A DNA stretch of 64,000 nucleotides from Takashimella koratensis (taxonomy: Eukaryota; Basidiomycota; Tremellomycetes; Trichosporonales; Tetragoniomycetaceae): NCBI GenBank assembly GCA_003116875.1, contig BCKT01000002.1, positions 372,001-436,000 on the forward strand, read 5' to 3'. This document shows positions 56,992 through 64,000 of this stretch, piece after piece. The position numbers were made by a program, and so were the translations under genes. Position 1 is the first letter of the stretch, and every line of letters begins with the position of its first letter. Under the pieces are notes generated by a model. It saw only the letters and a list, made by a program, of their open reading frames with translations. It was not told the origin of the DNA and did no database searches.

Positions 56992-58314
56992 GATGCAGGA
57001 AAAACTGGTGTTAATTTAACGCCTTGGCTTGTGGTTCTTAGGAGTAGACAGCTTTTGGCAGCAGATATGGGTATAAAATCGAGAACGGGGGTGCAGAGGG
57101 ATGGGTGCAGTCCGATAATCTTGTTTTGCGGTCCACGGAGTTTGCCTACGGCTTATCTCTCGGCGAAAAGGTCATTGCGACTTTGCAAACATTGAAGCCC
57201 CGACTTGTGGACAGCCTGCTGCTCTGACCGCCTTCTCAATGCAGAGACTTGTCTGTCCACAATATCGGCTCTGGTCTCATGCACTCGTTGAAAGGCTATG
57301 GGGCCACGTTGCCAAACCTAAGCCGTCGAAGGCTCATGAAGGCCGCAGGAGGTGGCAAGAAGGCGCACATTCAAAGGGGTGCAAACATAGGAAACCATTT
57401 GAAACGTGTTTGAAAACAGTTTGAAAGGTATAGGACTGTTGTCCGAGTAGTGCTATAGGCTAAACCCGCCTGAACGTATGTCCAGTCCATAGCCTGCAAA
57501 ACAGGAGGCTTGTAGACAAACGTAAATGCATAGGAGACGGCGGGTGTATGAGGGTTTGCGACATGGTGAGATGCTGACGCGAAGAGGAAGAGCAGTTGGC
57601 TGAAAGGTTCAACAACAGACAGCATGACTGTTAGCAGACTTTTCTCCAGGGAAGCGAATCCAGCAGTACAGGGGCGTGAAAGGCGAACAACAAAAGAAGG
57701 GTTCTCAAAATCGCAATTCTTAAACAGATATGGCAGAGAGCCTGTGAAGCCTTTCGAATGCACACATTCGACAAGGCATGACGACAGTCAATGTACCCAT
57801 TACTCGTTAACCTATTGATAAAGCGACACTCAGGATATTGGGGATCAGAAAGCAAGATATGACGCGGGCAAAAACAATGCGGACACACACAAGGAAGGTA
57901 AATCACAAAATACCCTGAGACTGGCTTGTCCACTATCTGAAAGGCGACACCAGTCTCGAGGTCTTCTGAAACGCTTTCTGAGGCTTGAAACTTCGTCATT
58001 GTCAGACCGCGTCTAGCAACATAGTTGGACAATTCTACTCCAACGTTGTTTGACGTCGGAGGAACTGGGACGTGCTTGGCCACAGGTTGACGGCGGGGGT
58101 GGAGAGGCAGATTGTCAGAGCGCTATTATCTCATTAGCCTGATAATGGATTACGCCAAGACATGAGACAGAGAGCGTATATACATCGCGGGCTCGTGAGA
58201 CAGATAGATGCTTCTTCATCAAATGGATAATTACAAGCGACCATTGTTAGTAACCCATCAGAAGGCAACCGCTACTGCTACTGCGACCACCGTAAGGGGC
58301 AAAGGAGAGTAATA
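56992..58314. other. Intergenic region between paralogues 3 and 4, with a possible gene remnant
   Basis: A minus-strand frame at 57631-57999 starting at an ATG at 57999 encodes a cysteine-rich stretch (LPCVCPHCFCPRH) and may be a remnant of a zinc-binding gene. It has no convincing start or end. Nothing else was supported. Confidence 0.35.
57631..57999 (-). pseudogene. Cysteine-rich ORF, possible gene fragment
   Basis: From ATG 57999 the frame gives about 122 residues. The early part (SESVSEDLETGVAFQIVDKP, then VIYLPCVCPHCFCPRH) looks like real protein with a CxCxxCxC cluster, while the last third becomes hydrophobic and Leu-rich, like noise. It sits inside the paralogue cluster and on the same strand. 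It may be a decayed relative or an exon of an unseen gene. Confidence 0.25.
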
Positions 58315-59280
58315 TTAGTCTCGTGTTTGCCTGGAACGGTTCCTGATGCGTTGGAACACTCCGCGTCTGGAACTCGATGAGCTGCGTAACTGAAGAAGGC
58401 GCCTCCACGATAGTCCTTGATTGTTTTCTTCGGATGAGTTTCTTTCGGCTTCGTTGAAGGTCGTTGGTTGGTTTGATAAGTCTCGTGAAGGAACCTCGGA
58501 GGAGGTTGAAACTTGAAGTGGTGTTGGCAACACTGGACACTTGAAGTTGAGAATCAGACGCTCTTGCGACTGTTTATCGGATGGAAATAGCTGTCCTGGA
58601 TGCTCTTCGCGGAATGTCTTCAATTGGCTGCAGTACTCAGCTGCCGCGACACGAAAAGTAAAGGACTCGAAGGTTTCATGGCACCGTCTACAATGTAGTC
58701 CGAACGTTTGCTTAGCGGGCACAACAAGTATATGTGGGAAGTGGGAGGCAGACCACTGTTCAGGTCGTAAAGTATGACTCGTGTTGACGCGCTGAGTCGC
58801 GATATTGTGAAGAAGACGTTCTTCCTCAAGAAATTGCTCGGAGTCTAACATGAGTCCCCAGTATTCTGACTCGAACGTCTCAACGTCGGCATTGTCGACC
58901 GAAGCAATGGCTTCCAAAAAGCGTGCCTTAAAGTCACGCAAAGTTTGGTTGCGAGTGGTCCCATCGAAGGATATATTTGGTTGCTCCTCGTGGGGTGGGT
59001 GCAAGTCGTCGCCCAGTCTGAAACGCATCGTATTTCGCCGGCAATCTTGGATGGCTTCAAAACAGTCGTCTTCATTTTTCCATAGATTCGGGGCTCGTGG
59101 ACGTGGCTGTTCTTGAAGCCGCTCCCAAAAGCCATAGTAGTCGCTGTGAGGCGACAAGTTTTGGCTTGCTAATGCTTCAACCCTGAGTTCAGTCTCCACT
59201 TCCGACATGGGGCTCAAATACCAATTACATGTGCGTTCCGTCGACGTGCAACGGGTGGGAGAGAAGCTCGATATATCCAT
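58315..59280 (-). CDS. Paralogue 4 of the four-gene family, complete Cys module
   Basis: A single-exon frame of 321 residues from ATG 59280, starting MDISSF like copy 1. The N-terminal module is FWERLQEQPRPRAPNLWKNE with a slightly longer spacing. ISFDGTTRNQTLRDFKARF corresponds to the second segment. The C-terminal module is the clearest of the set: LRPEQWSASHFPHI, then GLHCRRCHETFESF, LKTFREEHPGQLFPSDKQSQERLILNFKC. The CxxC pair plus the later Cys and nearby His could form a zinc site (inference). A Ser/Arg-rich basic tail follows. Its TATA-like box lies 116 bases upstream. No function can be assigned. Confidence 0.7.
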   Translation of the reverse strand: MDISSFSPTRCTSTERTCNWYLSPMSEVETELRVEALASQNLSPHSDYYGFWERLQEQPRPRAPNLWKNEDDCFEAIQDCRRNTMRFRLGDDLHPPHEEQPNISFDGTTRNQTLRDFKARFLEAIASVDNADVETFESEYWGLMLDSEQFLEEERLLHNIATQRVNTSHTLRPEQWSASHFPHILVVPAKQTFGLHCRRCHETFESFTFRVAAAEYCSQLKTFREEHPGQLFPSDKQSQERLILNFKCPVLPTPLQVSTSSEVPSRDLSNQPTTFNEAERNSSEENNQGLSWRRLLQLRSSSSSRRGVFQRIRNRSRQTRD

Positions 59281-60273
59281 CGTTGGTCAGAGGGAAGAGT
59301 TGGGATGTTTTATGACGTGTACGCGATCAATGGTCTCGTTAGGTCTTGAAAGAGCGATGAGGATGAAAGATAAGGAGACGATATGGAGCGCCTCTCTTAT
59401 ATCTCTTCACCTGCACGGGCTTGCTCAAATGTCTTACTCGGAACCTATTCTGATCTCTTTTCGCACACTGACGGGCTCTCAAATCGGCGCTCTCTTCCTT
59501 TGTGGCCAGTCTGGGCGCAGCTCTTGTTGTTCAAAACCTGCGAGTAGTCCTTTAAAGTCCCTCGGCCCCAAATGACGAAAAAGTCCCGGAGATCAATGGT
59601 AGCAGACATGGCCAGACTCGGTCGGGAGTGAGGACAAGGGAAGAGGGAGGAGCTAAGGAGGCTCTACTACAGCTGGCTTTGGAATGGAAATACGAGGAAG
59701 CCGATGGTATGTGCATGAGCGAGACGAGGACAAGGAGTGACCAAAACGACACCGTAGATCCCGAGCAAACTGCTCTCCCTCTCACTCAAACCTCCACCGC
59801 CCTCCGCTCCCATCCGTCCCTCTTCCACTCCGACTCCTGCCTCCATCCACTCGCCATCTACTCCTTCTTCGACCCCTCATCGGCGTCCACGCGGGATGAC
59901 ATCCACTCGCCAGCTGAAGAACCGAAGAGAAGAGCGGGCGCGAGCGGGGGTGAACGAGACAGGGGGGATAGAGGGAAGTGAAGGGATAGACAGAGCGGGA
60001 CGAAGGTGGGGAGTTGGTATTTGCTCGAACAATACGCCCTGCGCGCTGGGATCTTGAGCGCGGCGGGCACCTTGAGTGAGCGCGTGGATGGGTAGAGAAA
60101 AGAAGAGAAAACAGAGAAACGGACGAGATGGGTCGAGTGTGAATGTTGCAACGAGGTCACGTGGGTTCGCCGTCGGTAAAAAGTGGGTTGAGCCGTGCCT
60201 AGCTGATCTTAGGTTGACTGGACAGATGAACTCTGCTTCGTCACTTTGTTCACTCTCCCAGCCTTCACCCATA
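59281..60273. other. Divergent intergenic region
   Basis: It lies between the starts of paralogue 4 and the GRF protein and includes both promoters. Frames on both strands at 59628-59981 appear to be noise. Confidence 0.4.
59396..59403 (-). promoter_or_regulatory. TATA box of paralogue 4
   Basis: The minus strand reads GAGATATAAGAGAGGCG, correctly oriented and 116 bases before the ATG at 59280. It closely resembles the TATATAAGAGGGG box of paralogue 1. Confidence 0.5.
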
Positions 60274-61751
60274 ATGCGGTCAAGAGGAGGGTCTACGACC
60301 GTCAGGTCAAGGACGACGACCAAGACGGATGCCAAGACGGACGCGGACCCTCCGCCCGACATCCCAGAGGTCACATGTCTCGTGAGTCGCATGGGTTTCC
60401 ATCAATCGATCAATCAACCTAGGCTGCCTCTGTCCCTGCTCATCTCTTTGACCCGACGCTGACAACATGCCAGAAACACAGGAAGAAATGTCGCCGATTC
60501 GTAGCTGGCGCGCATACCAAGAATGCAGGTAGGTGAGTCAGCTATTCACTCAGTGTCGTTCGCAGGCAGAGCAGCTGAACTGTTCTTCAGGGCCTTCTAC
60601 ACCTGCGCACTCGGGAAGGACAATCCCGACCGGTGCAACTACTTTAAATGGGAAGACGAGCTCCACCTCTCTCCAACCATCACCCGCATCGCACCTACCC
60701 AGGGCCAGACGCTGGGCTCATCTTCTGCTGCTCCATCTATCGGGCAGACGCTTGGGCAGTCGCCTTCGTCTCGCTTCGGCGGACGGAAACCACCCAGTGG
60801 GTTTGAGGTGCCAACGTTGTCGCTCGGTGTGCCGCCGCTTCGAGCTGGGCCTGGGGCCGGACACGCCTTAGGGCCCGGGGAGAGCACAGACTCGATCATA
60901 TCAGTTTTTGACGACGAGGACGACGAACTGGATCAGAGTACTGACAAAGGCGAGGGTGGCGGCACCGACCCATCGACCAACAAAGCCAAAGAACCACTAT
61001 TCACGACTCCTCCTTCGACACAGAAACAGCGAGATCAGACTGAGTCAGCTAGTACATCACGAACCAACCGGTCTGGATCGGCCGCGCACACACCGAGGTC
61101 GGTGACGGAGGGACCGCTCAAGGATATCGCTGCCAAGTTACGGGCAGCGTCGGCTCGGGCAAAACGTGTTCGCGGGGACGATGAGACAGGCGAAGAGAGT
61201 GGGGAACCGACTCCGAAGCGCTTGGCTGTGGATACTGTGAGTCGTGGTTTGTGGCTGAACCCACCTGGTCAGCTTTGAAGTGTTGTTTCTCAGCCAAGCT
61301 GACTCTGGCGCATTGGTTCAACCCACTTTAGTCAAACCCATTTGTCAGCCCCGAACCCACGACCGCTCCCCGTACACCGACTACACGAACAGCCGATCCA
61401 TCCACATCTCCCACACCTCGCATCGCAGCGCACGCACGAACCCCCGATACTGGCGCAAGCTCGGCAACGTCCTCACTCCTCTCACCAGGCACGCGGCTCC
61501 ACCCGGCGCTCTCGCCTGCCCTCGCGGGCCTCGAAGAAGTCAACGAAGAGTTGCAGAGGAAAGATCGACTACTTCATGCGGCCGAGACGATGAAGAATGG
61601 GTTCAGGACGACGATCAAGAACTTGCAGGAGAAGAACAAGGAGTTGGAAGATAAGAACAAGGAATTGGAGGATAAGAATAAGGAGTTAGAGGAGAGGAAT
61701 AAGGTGTTAATGGAGAAGGTGAAGCAGCTGGAGAAGGACAAGGAGGCTTGA
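60274..61751 (+). CDS. GRF-type zinc-finger protein with C-terminal coiled coil
   Basis: GRF fingers bind single-stranded nucleic acid in repair and transcription proteins such as APE2, NEIL3 and TOP3A (family knowledge). Four exons read in frame: 60274-60381, 60474-60532, 60591-61236 and 61332-61751, about 410 residues. The finger lies at residues 35-78 with ligands C35, H38, C61 and C71. It includes the signature NAGRAFYTC and the closing NYFKWEDE. The middle is Ser/Thr/Pro/Asp-rich with an acidic run. The C-terminal 80 residues form a helix with heptad repeats of KNKELED. An in-frame ATG at 60226 would add 16 residues. No nuclease or helicase domain is attached, so this is a stand-alone GRF protein. 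Confidence 0.88.
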
Positions 61752-62066
61752 GGTAGTCGAGAGGTCAGTGAAGACGAAGTAAAGACAGGTGGGATAACGT
61801 TGTTTAATGGAGAGGAAAGCGCGGATGTGTGTTGGGCCTACGCCGTCTGGTTGTACATACGTGACTTGTGCGGTCATACCTTGTTGTGCAATAGTCTGCT
61901 TTTCTTATCCTGTACATACAACTTTAATCCATATGACCAGTCATTTCCCCACCTGATGAATCTATAACCATGCATATATCGTGATTCATGGACATGTACG
62001 TATTGAATGTAGACACAGTGAATCACTAAACTACTCCGGCCAAAGCATTGTGCATCATCTCCTCAT
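61752..62066. other. Short convergent intergenic region
   Basis: Between stop codons of two converging genes. AT-rich with several TACAT motifs; no gene. Confidence 0.4.
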
Positions 62067-64000
62067 CTATACGACCTCTCCCATCCCCTTCCACTCTAAC
62101 AACTCCATCCAATCCCTCACATGAGCTAGAGTCACCATCAACATCGCGACCCGTGCTACATTATCCGATGTCGGCTGAGTCTGTCGATACTCTTCCCACC
62201 CTTCCGGGTTGACCAATGTCGCCAAGTGCTCTCTCCTCTCAACGTCCCTTCGCTCGGCTTCTTCCTTCGCCAATCGCTCGTCTTCAAGACGTTGACGTTC
62301 AAGGTCACGCTCAAGCTCGGCTTGTTTGGCCTCATCGTGAGCTTCGTCCGGATCAGGGACGGAAGACAAGTCCGAATCGTCGTCTTTCTCCCCGTCGTCA
62401 CCGTCCACGTCCATACGCTGAGCCCGAGAAGGAGTTGGCACCGCAGAAGTCGAGACTGTCGCGTGTCCGTTGACTTGAGGAGTACCATTGACAACCTTCG
62501 ATGACGGAGTAGCCTCCATCGGGTTCGTCACCACCGCGTCTGCAGCTTTCGACTCAGGCTTAGACTTGCTCGCTGAGCCGTTCATGGGCGCAAAGAACGA
62601 GTCGATCGTTGGAGTTCCTGTTCCGGACGACTTGCCTCCTTTCTTCGCAGACGGAATGACCACCATCGGCGTCTTCTTGCCCGCTGACTTGGAGACTCCA
62701 TTCACTCCGTTCGCCTTGGACGCGGACGCAGAAGCCTTGGTAGGTGTTTTGGTGCCCTTGGTCGGCGTCTTGCTCCCCGCAGCCTTGGCCTTTGCTTTGT
62801 TCGCGACATGCAGTTTGTTCTGCTCATCCAAGATGCGAGACCCCCACCACTCGATGAGTTGCTGAACGGCCGACGACCTGCCGAAGTGCGTCCACCGCTC
62901 GACAGTGTACGGCAGCCCGTTGGAGTCGGCTGCGACCCCGTTCGCAGAGGCCGGTTTGGGATCAGACCCGTCCGTGGCAGCCGTGGTGTCGGTAGGGATA
63001 GGAGGAACGCCTTGGCCCCAGATCAAGAGACCCGAAGCCCAGCCGATCGGAGGCCGCATATCGTCAGAGATGGGACGCTGCGTGAGCCAGAAATACGTCC
63101 GGCCGTCGAGATCCACCCCGAGCGGTTCAAAGCGAAACGATTTGGACGCCATCGTCGCTTGGAGGTTGTACTGTGTACAGTAGGTCGGAGACCGTTGGAT
63201 CAGCCCACAACTCAAGGGATAGAGATTGTGGAGACGGTAGTGTTTCGTTTACTCACGCTTAGAAGCTTTCCACGGAGCTTGTGCTCTTTCTCAGCCTCCC
63301 TCAACTTCGGTGTATCAGCAATCATCCTCTCATCACCGAGCCGTTCCACCTTCACTCACCTCTTCCGCATTCTTCTTCATCTCATCTGCAGACTTGCACT
63401 TGATCCTCTTCGTCATGATCCCTTTCTTCTCCCTCTCCCACTCTTTATTCATCGCGCTGACCGCACTGGTATTGGCTTTCCTAACTTCCCACTCTCCCCA
63501 TGCCGAGTCGAGCTCGAACCGAATTCGTCGACAACTGATCGTGTACTCCATAAGCGCGATGAGCATACGTACGACCTCGGTCGGTTGGGGGATACGGGAA
63601 GCGCCCGTGCGTCGGGCGGGAGCGGAGGACTCGAGGGCCCAAGCGGGTGTGGCCTCGTTGTCGCCCAGGTCGAGGAGAGCACGGATCGCCGAGGTGTCGT
63701 CTCGAGCAACAGGGGCAGTAGGTAAAGTCAGGTTGAGGTGGGTAGCGAGGTTGTTGTAGATGTTCGCAAATCGTGCGAGGTCGGCGTAGTATCGGAGCTC
63801 TTCTCGGTTTTGTTGAAGAGTATCCACGAGCTGATGAGATAACTGGTCAGCGACATAGCCTTCAAAGCAATACCACCGTTCCCCAAACTTCTGTCTTCTC
63901 CACCACATTTACACAGTCGGATGCTCGGCTCTCATCTACTCACATCCTGCATCGACTCGTCCTCTTCCAAATCGTCACGGATAATCTCAACCAGCGCTCC
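62067..64000 (-). CDS. DDT/WHIM-type chromatin protein, 5' part beyond the window
   Basis: The 3' portion of a multi-exon gene running in from the right edge. Exons joined in frame include the segment with GALVEIIRDDLEEDESMQD at the edge, LVDTLQQNREELRYYADLA, a long one ending at about 63360, a short one around 63250-63300 ending KLLS, and the last from about 63170 to the TAA/TGA at 62067. Near the start of the last exon, FRFEPLGVDLDGRTYFWL matches the WSD/WHIM motif (PLGxDxDGRxYF) found with DDT domains in ISWI-partner proteins such as Itc1/ACF1. A Lys/Ala/Thr/Pro-rich linker and a charged helix follow, then LVNPEGWEEYR and LLEWKGMGE. The exact subunit cannot be named without the N-terminal part. 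Confidence 0.65.

Overview
The window is nuclear DNA of a filamentous-type or yeast basidiomycete, most likely a tremellomycete (inference). Genes are dense and on both strands. Nearly every conserved gene is cut by many short introns of about 45-70 bases with GTNNGT donors, CTNAC branch points and YAG acceptors. The white collar-1 homologue carries a LOV domain but no C-terminal GATA zinc finger, which is the basidiomycete form. No mitochondrial, viral or transposon gene was recognised, and no tRNA or rRNA gene was found.

Layout. 0-8 kb: the 3' end of an unknown gene, then white collar-1 (blue-light receptor) and a DNA-3-methyladenine glycosylase, both on the minus strand. 8.4-15.1 kb: a 16-exon kinesin-7/CENP-E-like motor of about 1925 residues. 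It is divergent from a 14-exon mitochondrial P-loop ATPase (15.6-18.4 kb). 20.4-23.2 kb: a homeobox transcription factor behind a long CT-rich leader. 23.6-28.8 kb: three small-molecule or RNA genes: NAD(P)HX dehydratase, an unusual Hub1/UBL5 fused behind an RS-rich segment, and tRNA isopentenyltransferase. 29.4-34 kb: an accessory stretch with three unrecognised intronless ORFs, one of them frameshifted. 34.6-41.3 kb: a Gfd2/DEDDh-like nuclease-fold protein and lipoyl synthase. 42.4-49.6 kb: a catalase-like peroxidase, a short-chain dehydrogenase, a PIN3/LSB-type SH3 protein and a single-pass membrane protein. 49.9-50.9 kb: a small gene broken into ten exons, several of 4-25 bases. 51.5-59.3 kb: four divergent intronless paralogues in a row on one strand. 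60.3-64 kb: a GRF zinc-finger protein and the 3' part of a DDT/WHIM-type chromatin protein that runs off the window.

Core genes here are ordinary housekeeping, repair, light-sensing and trafficking functions with no operon-like logic. The least-explained parts are the four-gene family at 51.5-59.3 kb (shared N-terminal FW...P...LW module plus a C-terminal cysteine module), the Hub1 fusion, and repeated use of micro-exons. Exon coordinates were worked out by hand from splice signals and reading-frame continuity. Where every exon could be placed, the summed exon lengths came out divisible by three.
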